The notes under the pieces: generated by a model | What the model was told of the DNA's origin: nothing | Database searches by the model: none | The model's input: only the letters and a program-made list of their open reading frames with translations | Program-made: the position numbers and the translations under genes | Shown here: piece by piece, positions 1 through 11,891 of the stretch | How the letters are laid out: each line of letters opens with the position of its first letter | Position numbering within the stretch: position 1 is the stretch's first letter | NCBI GenBank assembly: GCA_009869945.1 | Contig: WIXG01000018.1 | Coordinates: 186,001 to 250,000, forward strand | DNA length: 64,000 nucleotides | Direction: 5' to 3' | DNA from: Mesaphorura yosii | Taxonomy: Eukaryota > Arthropoda > Collembola > Poduromorpha > Tullbergiidae

Positions 1-1994
1 GCATGAGCACTGATTCGTTGATTGGGGATATTTTATGGCTTACGAAACAATGGACCCTGTTTGCGGTGGACTTGGTAGTACAAATTTCACTGAACCCGAA
101 CCGACCATGTTGGCTTTTATTTTTGTCTCAACTTCCCAGCGCGTGGTAGCATACTACAAATGAATGGATAACTATTGCACCTTGTGCCTTGTCTGTTGCT
201 TTGATCACTGCACTTTGATTCACAATTAAATCGCTGTTCAATGGTTCACTGCACTGCACCTTTTTCGTTTTTGCAAGTGTTGATTCACAGCCACGGCCGA
301 AGTCGTTCCTTTCTTTGTCGTAATCAAATTTTTATGCTTATTATTTTGAAGAAATGTAACTCAATGAAAACTACGATCACGTCATTGCTTACTTTTTGGA
401 AAGCTGACAATTCGTGCCTTTGTACGGTACTGGCTGTATTATCCTACTCTGGTTGAGCTCGAGCTCGAGGTTGTAATGTTGACATCGTGAAACGGTGAAG
501 GAAAACGCGTGTGAATGTTTTGGACTTTGGAACCATCAGGACTCTGACCGCGTTCACGATGCCCAAATCCACGAATTCGTATAAGGGTTTTCAGTATAAT
601 GAATGGTACGACGATGAGCTTTAACCGTACCGAAATCCTCACAATTTTGTACTGGTAGAAAATGTGAAGATTTATGATTCTCCAAAAAATAACATATTAT
701 TGTTGTTATTTGGGCAAACGCATATAAACGGCGCAATAAACCACAGCTGACATTAACGGAAACATTAACAAAAAATAATACGTACATGGTAGACGAAGGT
801 AAACAAAACAAGAAACTGCTAACTGGTTCTCGTATTCACGCCGGGTTAACAATGTGCAAGGTCAGTGAAGTGATTCAGTTCGTCATCCGATTGAGCCCAC
901 AAGCCCACGTACATAAATGAATGCACACATAAATACAAAACATGCAAAACTGAAGTTTGGACTCAGCGGACTCCTGAACCCAAAATCCGACATTATCCAT
1001 CTGCATGCATTCAAAGTTCAGTCAGCAAATCAGGACAGAACTTTGTCCTAAATATAACATCGACGCATTAGCAATAACAAGACTTTCAGTATGAGACAGA
1101 CAGACTGCGTGTGATACTCAACATGATCAAATGCTCAGCTTAGCTTTGTGAGCAGCAGCTCACTGGTAGTCGAGATTATCTCAATCGGACGAATTTCACA
1201 TCGATCACATAAGTAAATATTTCTTGTTGCAGCAGGTGCCATTTTGATTGCATAACGAATATCTGAGATCGCTGACGTTGACAGATTGAGTTGTTGTCTC
1301 ATGTCAGTCTCACTTACTAGCTTCAATTTTCGTTGATGAACTTTAATTTGATATCTCGTTAAGATGAGATTGTTTCACGCCTGGGAATCAGAGAATTTCT
1401 ATTGCGTCAGGAACTGATCTCTGATTCAAGTGCAACACCCAAAAGGATGCGTCAACTTTACTGCAATATTGCTAGTTAATGTCCAGATTGACCTTTGGTT
1501 GGAGTTTGACTTCACTAATCAATGGTTAATCATTAAAGCGAAAAGTATCAGAGGAATAAGCCCTGTTAATGTTAATTGCATCCTCTGACGAATTTTTCAT
1601 ATCATTGCACTTGTTCCTCATCGTACTCCGTATAAATTTTTCACGTTGTCAAATTCTCGCATTTGCCGAAACTAGTTCCCTATGTTTTCGCCTGCGACCC
1701 AATGCCATCTGTAAAAGCCAACGCGTTTCATGTGTGTTCATATAATTTTTAAGCGAGCTCTTGGTTTGAACAATTTCCCGTCTATCGTACTTACAGAATT
1801 GACTAAACTAAACTCAGCAAGGCAGAGTTGAATATAATTAAAAGTTTGCACAGGGCTAATTGTTAACTTGAAGATAGTTTGTGTTATAAATGGAAAATCA
1901 ATCATTTTGATTCGGCGGAACGTGGAAGGCACTGCACCGTAGTAGATTGTGGGTGAAACCGATTATGTTGGAGTGAGGACACCTTTCAAATCAG
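1..1994. other. 5' flank, no gene seen
   Basis: I see no protein-coding gene here. The open frames are short, on both strands, without splice-phase partners or recognisable domains. The right end probably includes the 5' untranslated exon of the SUGP1 gene, because a GT donor follows at 1995. Confidence 0.5.
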
Positions 1995-2059
1995 GTATAA
2001 CTCCTTAATTACTTAACTTTAGTGATAAATCCTCTTAACATTATTCTCATATTGTACAG
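1995..2059 (+). other. probable 5'UTR intron of the SUGP1 gene
   Basis: A good donor (tcag|gtataa) at 1995 and a pyrimidine-rich acceptor (attgtacag) ending at 2059 enclose 65 bp, the usual intron size of this locus. The coding ATG lies 21 bases downstream at 2081. Inferred from splice consensus only; no transcript is available. Confidence 0.45.
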
Positions 2060-2080
2060 AAGTCATACTCAGCTATAAAA

Positions 2081-5051
2081 ATGTTTTACGGGAGTGGTCG
2101 AATGCCAGACTCTGCGGGTGGTAACCGAAATGCGCCAGGACAAGGAGGTTTACGAAATCGCGCAGAACGATTCGACCAAATGACCAAGCAAGAACAACTG
2201 ATCGAGCAGAAGCGGAGAGAAATAGAGGCGAAACTTGCTACCGAACGTCAGCGAAAAGAAATGGAGGCACTATTGGCTCAACAGCAGCAGGAATTATCTA
2301 ATGGTAATTGGAGATAACATTTGAAATATTTCTAGTTGCTAGCTACACTATGAGGAGGTAGGGTAATATTCTACAATCGGATAGGAAAGGTAAGTTTATT
2401 AATCCAAGCCTTTAAAGTAAAGAAAAGGTAGGCGGGTAGAGGGGAGGAGTTTTTAATGCTTTTAGTTAGGCGGATCTTGAAAGGGCACAGATTGAGTTCA
2501 TTTAAATCTAGCCCTAGGTGAATCGAGTTCAGGAGTGACATCTTCCACGACAAGAACATCCGACAATGAGAAAAGGTTGGTATGGACTACGTAATTTTAA
2601 GTTTACGTTGAACTCAAGAAGAATGACAAGACAAGACTGGAACAATGGCTTGAAGAACTAATGTGCGATTTCCGAATTGGAATTCATGATTCATTCTACC
2701 GAAGTCGGTCACCCACATCTGAAGTTATTACCCGACAATCAACAGCATTCTGCGTTTCTAATATTATTTACAAAAGCCATTCCGAGATCACGACACAGAA
2801 ATGAAACAGTTTGGGTGTCACTTCCAATTATTACTGAATTACAGTTTGCAATAATCTGATAGCTTGTGTTTGATGCTCTAGCTCAATACCGGAAACAAAG
2901 CCAAGTACATTTGCGTTCGCGAATGACGGAAGTTTTATGGAACAGTTCAAGAAACTCCAAGAAAGTAAGAGCACATGATGACATTTTCCCATTACTCTTT
3001 ACTAAGCTTTGCCACCAACCCGCTATGCGTTGATAATAATTATAGAAGCAAAGGAAGAAGTTAAAGTTAAAGACGAACCTGATTCAGATGAGTATGGTAC
3101 TCCAGTAGCCAGGAAGCCTGCATTCAAGATCATTAACCCCACTATAACCCAAGCAAGCAGGACGCCTATAAAGAGTGAATATGGTTCTATTGACAAAAGA
3201 ATCTACAGTCCTCCTCCTCCCCCACCACCTCCTGCACTAGAAGAAAATAAACAAACACAGCCTTCACCGCGTCGTACTCAACAACGCAGCTCTACAGTTT
3301 ATCAAGCCTGTCCACCACCACCACCACCCCCTCCGCCTCCAGTTATTCAGACTCCCTCAGTCGCCGCTGCATGGCAGCCTTCTCCTCCAGTTAGAGCGTT
3401 TGCTTTAGCTGTAGCAATCGGAGGTGATGAAGTAGAGGAGATGGCCAGAAACACTAAATCTGAAGATCCTTTGATGTGGTTAGTGAATATTCTTTTAAAA
3501 TATGAAATGAATTTGAAATAATGGGCTTGAGACTCTTAACATACTATTCCGACGTTTTTAGGTTCCTCTATCGCCCCGACTCAAAAGAATACCAATATTA
3601 CCGGGATTTAGTGATACAAATCAGAAACGAGAAATCATTTAATCCAGTCCCACCACCGCCGCCACCACCTCAAAGAGATTATGAAAACGACTTGAGCCCT
3701 GCAGAAATGTCACAATTAAGGTCAAGCAGCAGCCTTGATGTGGACATGAGGTCAATCAATCAATCTCAATTGAAGAGGTCTGGTGGCTCGGGAAACTCAT
3801 CGGAGGAAGATGACCGTGATGGATCGAAAAAGAAACGTAGTAGCCGGTGGGGTCCCCAAAGTGCTGCAGCTGTCCCACCACCTGGACTTGCGTCCCCAGT
3901 CGTAGTTCCGCCACAAATACTCAGCCAGGGAGGCATGGCGCCTGGACTTGCACAAGTCGCATTCGGGAATCCATCTGGTCTGCCCGCATTTTCTCAAGGT
4001 CCAAGTTCATCAATGGGGATTCGACCTGGAGCGGGTCCATTGTTAACAAGAGTGACAAGAACAAATCCGCAGTTATTATCGTACGCAAGACAATCATATG
4101 GCACTGTTGATCTCGACGAAGAACAATGGAGGCAGTGTGAAGAAGCCTATAAAATGAATTTGCTTTTCCAAGACATTGCTCGTAAAAAAGCAAAAGATGA
4201 GCAACGTGCACAGAGTGGAAAGTTTAAGTATGGTTTCTGACTTTTAATTCTGATTTTTGAGCTGAAGCATGTTTCCGGTTGCTTTAATGCGATACTGGAA
4301 CTTCTTTCAGGCATGATTATGACTCAGATGAAGAGATCGACGATGAGGGAACCTGGGAGCATAAGCAAAGAATGAAGGAAATGGCGAAAACCAAAGACTG
4401 GGCAGTGGAACTAACAGAGCAAGCTAAAGGGAAACATCACATTGGCGACTTCTTGCCTCCAGAAGAACTGAATAAGTTTATGAATAAGTATAAAGCAGTG
4501 AAAGAAGGTCGCCAGATGGACGAAAGTGCATATCAAGACTTCAAAATTGCACAGGTAAACACAAGTTTTGATTACACGCTTGTCAAGATTAGATGAAAAA
4601 CTGAAGAATGTGGACTTTTGACTGTAAGTTTCCTTTTGTGAATTTTTTGCACAGGACAACGTTGGATTTAAACTATTACAAAAAATGGGGTGGAGCGATG
4701 GGCAAGGTTTAGGAGCTTCCGGACAAGGAATTACGGCCCCGATTGATAAGTAATTTTTTTAAAAATTTTCGGTGTGATTCTTGTAACCTCTGAAATATAA
4801 CCAAATATGATTGCTTCAGAGCTGGAGCTGTCAACGACAAGCAAGGTCTTGGAGTGGAAAAACCAAGTGATATTTCACAGGAGGACGATGAATACACGGC
4901 ATACCGGAAACGTATGATGCTAGCTTATCGGTTTCGCCCAAATCCACTGGTAAGTAGGAGACTTGTGACTCTTTGCTACGTTTGGTTTCAATCCCCAAAT
5001 TAAAACGAGCTCATTCTTTTTCAGAATAATCCGAGAAGGGCATATTATTAG
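2081..5051 (+). CDS. SUGP1: SURP and G-patch domain protein, SUGP1-like splicing factor
   Basis: Predicted nuclear pre-mRNA splicing factor of the SUGP1 family, 647 aa. Nine exons: 2081-2303, 2533-2575, 2882-2964, 3046-3478, 3562-4227, 4311-4554, 4655-4749, 4820-4949, 5025-5051; all phases agree. The N-terminus is a charged coiled coil ([19 protein letters not shown]). A family-type [13 protein letters not shown] motif is on exon 3. One SURP module lies near residues 234-282 ([11 protein letters not shown] ... [16 protein letters not shown]), split by an intron. Three poly-proline runs flank it. A basic [10 protein letters not shown] patch resembles the ULM-type motif that binds U2AF-homology domains. 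The G-patch starts near residue 565 ([17 protein letters not shown]). The C-terminus [20 protein letters not shown] is highly typical of the family. I see only one clear SURP, whereas vertebrate SUGP1 is described with two. The 43-bp exon 2 is supported only by splice sites and phase. The gene is convergent with the DOMON gene. Confidence 0.93.
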
Positions 5052-5265
5052 GAAATCGTCATTATAAATTTTATACGTTGAAATCACGGCGTCACGTGCA
5101 TGGCCGTGTCTTTTACTGATTAACAGAATATCTTGTTCGTTAGTTAATTGATGCAGTACTTACTCATGCTTTTGAAATTTATTCATTTGTGTACGTATGT
5201 GTACCAAATACAGATTGTTGTAACTTAACAAAATACTACAACTACAAGGCAGATGCCAATTGCAA

Positions 5266-5275
5266 TTTATTTATT
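5266..5275 (-). terminator. poly(A) signals overlapping the DOMON stop codon
   Basis: Two overlapping AATAAA hexamers on the minus strand begin inside the TAA stop codon, so the 3' UTR should be only about 15-30 nt. This keeps the transcript end away from the convergent SUGP1 gene, whose stop is at 5051. Confidence 0.6.
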
Positions 5276-6006
5276 ACGCTGGAGCTGTGGCAGGTTTCTC
5301 CGCGGATTTTACAGAGTAATGTGAGTGAAGCACTGGTGGGTTTAACAAATTCACTTGTACAAATCCACGATTTTCCGGTCCGTGATGTTCCAGCGTGTCC
5401 ATTTTTGGACCAATTGACCACATTATGTACTGGTTTTCATTCTAAAGGAGCATCGCAAGGTATTAGTTCAGGCTCAAGGATTAAGAATCAAAATCGCAGA
5501 AACCTTAATGGGAAGATCATCCTTCCCGTCTCCGGTATCTAAAAGCCTTTGGAAATGTATCGCGGTGTACATCGGATCTTCCGCTGCGAACACAAGAACG
5601 TAGTTCTTCATTTCATCCATCTCCGCTCCGGCTCCTCCGCCATGGGCATCCTAAAGGACAATTTTGTTACGTGCTTTGCATCACTTGATTGCTTGAATAG
5701 AGCTACTGCTCTTACGAAAGCGTAGGCTGTTCCGTTGTCGAACATTCCTGCCACGAATAGATCAGATCCGCCCATTCCACTTCCGGTCGGAGAGATTCCA
5801 AATCCGACGTATCCATTCGTCCTCGCCATTGCTTGGAACGAGATGAAATTGTGCTGCACTTGCCATTGCAACGTGTACAGCCCGTCTCCGATCGTGAATC
5901 CTCCACTCACTGGCACTGCTGCAAACTGCTGCTGCCCTTCCACGCGTAATAGACCTATGATTAGCGTTACCACACAAACGAACACAAACTCCTTCATAGT
6001 CGCCAT
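5274..6006 (-). CDS. small secreted DOMON-domain protein
   Basis: Three exons on the minus strand: 5716-6006, 5504-5650, 5274-5441, joined by introns of 65 and 62 bp, all phase 0, giving 201 aa. The start at 6006 (MATMKEF) is chosen because a signal peptide follows at once (FVFVCVVTLIIGLL). An upstream in-frame ATG at 6084 would add a tail that spoils the signal peptide. The rest is a single DOMON fold: TLQWQVQHNFISFQAMART, GYVGFGISPTGSGMGGSD, then YIMWSIGP and ENRGFVQVNLL. DOMON domains bind haem or sugars in secreted or membrane proteins. There is no attached monooxygenase or cytochrome b561 domain, so its function is unknown. The second and third exons hide behind a longer opposite-strand open frame. 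Confidence 0.85.
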
Positions 6007-6091
6007 TTTGGAATGAGCGACAGTTTGTCGTTTACCTGCTACACCTGAACGCAAACTTGAAACTGAGATCAAAACCACAATCATTGTTCGT

Positions 6092-6600
6092 ATTAAAGTA
6101 TTTAAACTGTAGGATTCATAATTGACTGCGTTCTGAACTGGTCACACTTTGGAGTGCCATTGATTTAATTGTTTCGCGAAGCGTGAAATTGAAGGTAGCG
6201 TCATTTGATTGTGCTTCCTCTCATTAACCCCTTCAGAGTTAAACAAAAGACATCGCGTGCGTCCAGCCAGCAGCATTTGAAGTCCGACATAATACGCAAA
6301 ATTGTAAACAACAAACAGATAGCACCGACTCGTTTTTTGCGCAGGAGTGCAAAGCGAAAGCGACTCAGGTTTATTGAAAAGCGAATGGCTCGACATCGCC
6401 TGGTTCAGATAACAATCAAGCTCGCATTGTTGAGATCAATTGTCACACTTTTACGTCTTTTGTAAAAATGCAATCGTCAATAAACCTTCCCCTCAATTCT
6501 TTCCAGATATTGAGAAATGGTGCCGAGGTCACTTGAAAATCATGTCTAAGGTGCTGCGGTCAGGGTGACCCAAATGAGGGCATTTCAAAGCGCGAGGATA
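6092..6600. other. intergenic, DOMON promoter side and ALDH 3' side
   Basis: No gene seen. The short open frames on both strands (6142-6396, 6205-6465) show no domain and no splice partners. A TTTAAATA-like element on the minus strand near 6097-6106 could be a TATA-type box for the DOMON gene. Confidence 0.4.
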
Positions 6601-6612
6601 TTAACACATACC

Positions 6613-6618
6613 TTTATT
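6613..6618 (-). terminator. poly(A) signal of the aldehyde dehydrogenase gene
   Basis: AATAAA on the minus strand, 84 nt past the stop codon at 6702. It is the first canonical hexamer downstream of the coding region. Confidence 0.6.
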
Positions 6619-6701
6619 CACGATAAACGATTTAAAACAGTTATTACAGTTTCCTAGCATAAAATATAATGTGATTTTGCACCTGGTTGACAAATTTGCA
6701 T

Positions 6702-8918
6702 TTAACTGTTCTTCTGATTAACTTTGATTGTTACTGTCTTCACTTCAGTATAGTTCTGAAGACCATATTCTCCTAACTCCCTCCCAAGACCACTTTGCTT
6801 AAACCCACCAAAGGGAGCTTGCGCAGAGAAGGCGTCGTAGCAATTTACCCTGCCGTAAAAACACCAAGATAAGAGTTGAATCCAGTTGAATCAGCAGAGT
6901 TTTACTCTAGCCCTACCAAAACTTACCAAACAGTTCCGGCACGCAGGCTTGAGGAAATATGTAAAGCTCGGTCCAAGTCCTTCGTAAATACGGCTGCCGC
7001 TAGCCCATAAATTGTCTTGTTTGCTCTCTCAATAAGCTCATCATTTGTCTTGAACTTCATGATTTGCTGTACAGGTCCAAAAATCTCTTCCTTCGCTATT
7101 CTCATGTCGTCCTGCACCTCTGAGAAAACGGTTGGTTGGACAAAGAAACCTTTATCCCCAATTCGACTTCCTCCAGTTAGTAGCTTTGCGCCTTCCTTTT
7201 TCCCAGCCTCGATTAAGTTCAGAATTTTCGTCATTTGCTCCTCATCGATTTGTGGCCCTTGATTGCATTTTGGTTCGAAGGGATTGCCCACCACACGACT
7301 CTTTGCCAGTTCCACGCTTTTCTCTACAAAATCTTTGTAGATCGCTTCCTCCACAAATATGCGAGATCCAGCACAACAACATTGGCCCTGAAGAAATATG
7401 AATCAAAGTTTTTGTGAAGTTTCATTCATGGAGTGTATTCTTCACGAGTCATTCTAACCGTTGCAAGTCCCGCTTACCTGATTAAAGAACAAGCCGAAGT
7501 GAGCCATTTGAACAGCATAATCCATATCTGTATCTTTCAAGACAATATTTGGCGATTTTCCACCCAACTCCAAAGTGATACGTTTGAGATTGGTTTCTGC
7601 TAATTCTCCAATGATTTTATGACCAACCTTTGCAAGAATCCAAAATAAGGAAGAATCCAAATACGAAACTGAAGAAAGCTGATTAAACTACCTCGGTGGA
7701 CCCCGTAAACGCGACTTTGTCAACAGCCGGGTGACGCGTCAGTGCTTTTCCTGCTGTTGGTCCATAGCCCGGAAGCACGTTAATAACACCTGGTGGAAAC
7801 CCAGCTTCCTTGGCCAACTCTGCCACGTAAAGGGCAGTCTAAAAATTTAATCAGATGAGAGTTTATGGGTGCACATTTACAGGAAAATTGTTGGAATGCT
7901 TCATTACCAAAGGTGTTTGTTCGGCCGGCTTCAAAATCACAGTATTGCCTAAATACCATAATGTTGACATCAGCATTGAAAGGTAGCCAATTCAAATTTC
8001 TGAGTTACAAACTGACCCATTGCAAGAGCTGGTCCGAATTTCCAAGCCAGCATCAACAAAGGAAAGTTCCAGGGTATGATTTGTCCACAAACACCTGCGC
8101 AGTAAACAATTTGCATTAGATTTCTACTTGAGCGTAGCAAGAGAGAAGCGAAAGCAAAACTTACCAACGGGTTCATGCCTTGTGTACGTGAAAAATTGGC
8201 CATCAACCGGAATGACCTGTTGGTTACAAATCTTTTCATCTAAACAAACGTTTCAGTTTGCAGTAATCGTACTCATACCTTGCCATGATTCTTGTCGGCC
8301 TGCAATTAATTAGTTAAAAATTACAATGAGTAGTCGCAAAGATGAATTTTAAATATGCACGTTACCCATCCAGCGTAGTAGCGCAAGCAATTAACAGACA
8401 GCGGCACGTCCGCGTTAAAAGAATCGTTGAAAGGTTTGCCGTTGTCCAGCGTTTCCAGGCTGGCAATGTACACTCTGTCACGCTCAATCAGGTCCGCTAA
8501 TCTGTTCATAAGCACTCCTCGCTGGGAAGCATCCATTGTCCTCCAAGGCGAACCAAGACGAAAAGCCTCCTTTGCTGCATTTACAGCAAGCTCCACGTCC
8601 GCTTTGTCACTCTCCTGTACTTCTGTGATGACTTCTTCCGTCGTTGGGTTGAGGGTTTTAAATGTCTTCCCTGACACTGATTTTCTCCATTCATTGTTGA
8701 TGAAAATCTACAGTGAAAGGAAGGGCTTTTAGAATAACCTGGCACGTATATGAATAAGTTGCTTCTTTACTTACCCCAGTGTGCAAAATTTCCGGTTGTG
8801 GGTTTGGTGCTGGTTTTGTCTGTGCAGCTGTTGACTGCGTCGCAAAGCATTGCCCACGGCTGATAAGACTAGACAACGGCCTCCTTGCAAATGTTCTAGT
8901 TACTAGTCGACTTGACAT
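6702..8918 (-). CDS. aldehyde dehydrogenase, mitochondrial ALDH2-type
   Basis: NAD-dependent oxidation of aldehydes to acids; 527 aa, close to the family's 500-520. Ten exons: 8775-8918, 8366-8707, 8279-8299, 8165-8216, 8017-8094, 7908-7948, 7692-7838, 7478-7627, 6927-7387, 6702-6849. The N-terminus ([22 protein letters not shown]) is Arg/Ser-rich without acids, as in a mitochondrial transit peptide, and is followed by the ALDH2-like [15 protein letters not shown]. Catalytic Glu is E295 in [11 protein letters not shown]. Catalytic Cys is C329, the middle Cys of GQCCCAG; the 34-residue spacing matches human E268/C302. The NAD-site motif FTGSTEVG and the C-terminal [16 protein letters not shown] are present. 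One exon is only 21 bp. Mitochondrial versus cytosolic location is inferred from the N-terminus. Confidence 0.95.
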
Positions 8919-10485
8919 GATTTAATTACACAAGGAAATCAAGGAGAAATCCAAAATGACACTGAAGCAAGAAGTTTCAGCTTTGAAGATGCAGTTTCCC
9001 ACAAATGTGGCAAGAGTGTCGATATAATTTCAAAACAAGACTGGATAAACAAGTTGTGCTTCTGCTAGTCTTTGTGTACAATGTCACTGGCCGACCAGTA
9101 GTCAATCGGATTTATTTCATTGCATGCTCATTTCATACATTTCGTAACATTTCTGCGTTTAATAACTAGTTCGGCAGTTATGTAAGTTTATCCTACTATT
9201 AACTGCATCCAACAGCTTCGGCTTATCGCTAATATAGGATATATGTCATTTCATTTTCCTCCTTGTTAGCTTTCTTCACAAGCGCTGTTTTTAGGACTAT
9301 TCCGTCGTACATGGACATTACACGCCACACCAAGGTCATCATTTAGTTGGTTTCGTGTCAATCGCATGTACGAGTTGGACTTTGAACAGAAATGTGTTCA
9401 TAGAAGTACAAATAACATAACCGGAATTGTTTTCTCCGAAATATTGTCAACTCTCGTAAGAGTATTTTCATAAGACTCATGCGAAAGCGAAAAAGACTTT
9501 TCTACTAAGCTAAACTTGAACTTTATCTGTCAATAAGTCTCAACGGAAGTCTTTGTAAACGGAATTACCCATCTTTCTTGTGCGTAATGAACACGAACAA
9601 GAGTTGGCACAATTGCAATTAACACAGTAAATTGGCATTCATCTTGAAAAAAAATATGCCACGATATTTTTTATTTGAGACTAATATGTAGTTGGAAAGT
9701 TCTTGCAACAAGTAGTAGATTGTTGCTTCCTGCCCTTGCCTTGCAGAGAAAACCTTAACAAGTTTAATGAGCTGCTTGAACGAAATAACTTCGCACAACA
9801 TTTCAATTATAAAAACTTGATTTGAGGCAGGTATCCAAACACGCAGCACGAACCTGCAGAATTGTTCCGTCGGCATCAATGCAAGTGCAAGAATTAGTCT
9901 GAAGTGCAGTTTTCGAACACTTTATGTTGGGTAATTGTTTTGTCATGGGCCAAAGTGAAATTGGCGACATGCTCGCAATTCCTTGCAAGAAGATTATAAC
10001 CTTTCGATTAATTAAAGTGACTTAAGTGACAGATAACAAGTTCACGTTCACGTAATGAAGCAATGTGAAGGAAGACACTGTAGAGTCTTGGCAAACGTTT
10101 TCTATCGTGTTCACATTAACTTGTCATACTACGTAGGGTGATCCGTGACCGTTGTGTCATAATCATGCAATTGAGTCATTGCAACCGCAAGGTGCAAAAA
10201 AAATTTAAGGAGAAAGCTGTGATACTATAACGTGTTTCCTGTCTCAGCGTTCCCCATTTTTTGTTGCATTGCATAGCATTTGAATAGCGCCCAGTAATCT
10301 GTTACACAACAGACACTCTCATTCATTTTCATTGCTGACATTCCTCAAAGTTGCAAGCAACGCGTTGGCCACCGGCAATAACTCACATTTGGCAGTATGT
10401 GACCGCTACGCTGCGTTTCTTTGACGACCCTCGTGGCTGGTGCTTAATGACAATGAATTGTTGCGGATGCCACTCGTCGTCGTCG
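8919..10485. other. intergenic
   Basis: No convincing gene. The only notable item is a cysteine-rich short frame on the minus strand at 9803-9988 (see findings). The rest shows no long frame, repeat array or RNA gene. Confidence 0.4.
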
Positions 10486-10493
10486 TATAAAAA
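10486..10493 (+). promoter_or_regulatory. TATA box of the secreted low-complexity protein gene
   Basis: TATAAAAA in a GC-richer setting (cgtcgtcgtataaaaag), 226 bp before the chosen ATG. A start site about 30 bp downstream would fall near 10516-10523. It is the clearest core promoter in the window; TATA promoters are common in arthropod cuticle and other highly regulated secreted-protein genes. Confidence 0.6.
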
Positions 10494-10711
10494 GAAAATG
10501 CAAATATCTCTCGCTTTCCATTAGTCAATCAAGCACAACAAAGATTACATAAAATGAAAACTCGGAGAGTGATGCAATTGTGACGTGAGTTCGTGGAATT
10601 AATTACCCGTGCCATTCAGGAGAGTGACTTCTCCAGGAACAGTGTCTATCAAGCGTTTTGAAGAGTGCATCCGCCAGTCAGTCACGATCACGAAATCACG
10701 CAAAAGGCAAA

Positions 10712-11612
10712 ATGATTAAGTCAGCGTGGGTAAGTCGTAGCAACAACAATATAATTTTTCATTATGAGCATCAGACTCACTCGACCGCTGTCACCAACAA
10801 TTCGACATTTACTTTCGTATTTTTAGATTGTTGCCCTGTCTCTGCTAAGTATGGCTCATTGTGCTAGCATCGGCAACGGCATTGGACAAAGCAATGGAGT
10901 CTCAGTTTCGAGTGCGCCTATAGTGAACGCTGGGCTCTCTCCTCTGAATCCAGGCGCTCAAACAGTGTCCAATGTCAACTCTCGTAGCTTCACTTTGGCT
11001 GGTGGACTCCGTCCTCTGAATCTAGTCACTCCAACAGTGACGAATGTCAACTCTCGTAGCCTCAGTTTGGGTGGTGGACTCCATCCTGTTCACAATTCTC
11101 CAACTATTGTTGATCTTAATGGCGGTTTTGATATTGGAAATGGATACCTGGGTAAGTGCTCTCTGCTTCAGAGGATTCATGGGTTTTGGAGTCTCAACCA
11201 TTCTGTCCAATTTTCAGGATACTCCAACTATCACAGATCTCAGCCAGTAGTTTACCAGGGCAAGGCCCTTCCAGTGACTACAACATACATAAAGCCGGAG
11301 CCTGTTGAGGAAGATTGGAGCATAACGCCTTCACTTTCTTATGGTTATTCCTACAAACTGGTGCCAACGCACGCCTACGCTCCGGCCCACCCTCAGAAGC
11401 CTTTATTCAACTTTAGCTCCCTCAACCACTCTATTAATCACTCAATTAACAATTTAATCAACCAACTGGCCAGTAGCGTCAGGAGGGCAATTCCAAACTC
11501 GAACCACCAGTACAAAGTTCAGCATGTGATACCGCAACATGGCCCACAACCGCAGGCTCTGGTTCAGCAAGCACCAGTGCTGGTTCAGCACACACCAGTG
11601 CTGGTTCAGTGA
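10712..11612 (+). CDS. secreted low-complexity protein, possibly cuticular
   Basis: Three exons: 10712-10729, 10827-11151, 11218-11612; 245 aa. The first exon codes only MIKSAW, and exon 2 completes a signal peptide (IVALSLLSMAHC, cleavage after Ala/Cys). An 18-nt first coding exon ending inside the signal peptide is a common layout for arthropod cuticle genes. The mature protein has imperfect repeats of about 30 aa (NSRSFTLAGGLRPLN..., NSRSLSLGGGLHPVH), a Tyr/Pro-rich middle, a SLNHSINHSINNLINQL stretch and terminal copies of APVLVQ/TPVLVQ. I recognise no named domain; no Rebers-Riddiford consensus is visible. Starting at the internal Met at 10851 would lose the signal peptide. The second intron (11152-11217) is 66 bp and has no in-frame stop. 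AATAAA lies at 11886. Confidence 0.75.
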
Positions 11613-11885
11613 ACTGCAGGCGGACACCGGCATTTTCATTTACAAATGGCGTATGGTTTAAGCATAAGGATAAAAGATGCAATGTGTGACCATTCTAGTC
11701 ATAAAATAATTAATCAAAGACCAGAAAAGAATTCTGAATCGTAAATCCTGGAACTAACTTTGTACGAAAAATACTGGGGAGGTCCTAACGTGGGTAAATG
11801 TTCCTAGCGTAAGTTTCTGATTTTGCTTATTAGTGATTATTTGCTTTGATGTTAATTTGTTTGTTATAATAATTTGATCGCAGGA

Positions 11886-11891
11886 AATAAA
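11886..11891 (+). terminator. poly(A) signal of the secreted low-complexity protein gene
   Basis: AATAAA on the plus strand, 274 nt after the stop codon. Confidence 0.55.

Noticed and set aside
5189-5542. 117-codon plus-strand open frame
   Set aside because: It lies opposite the second and third exons of the DOMON gene, whose minus-strand reading gives a complete domain; the plus frame shows no domain.
10851-11612. Single-exon gene starting at the Met at 10851
   Set aside because: It loses the signal peptide; the upstream 6-codon exon with a clean GT-AG intron restores MIKSAWIVALSLLSMAHC.
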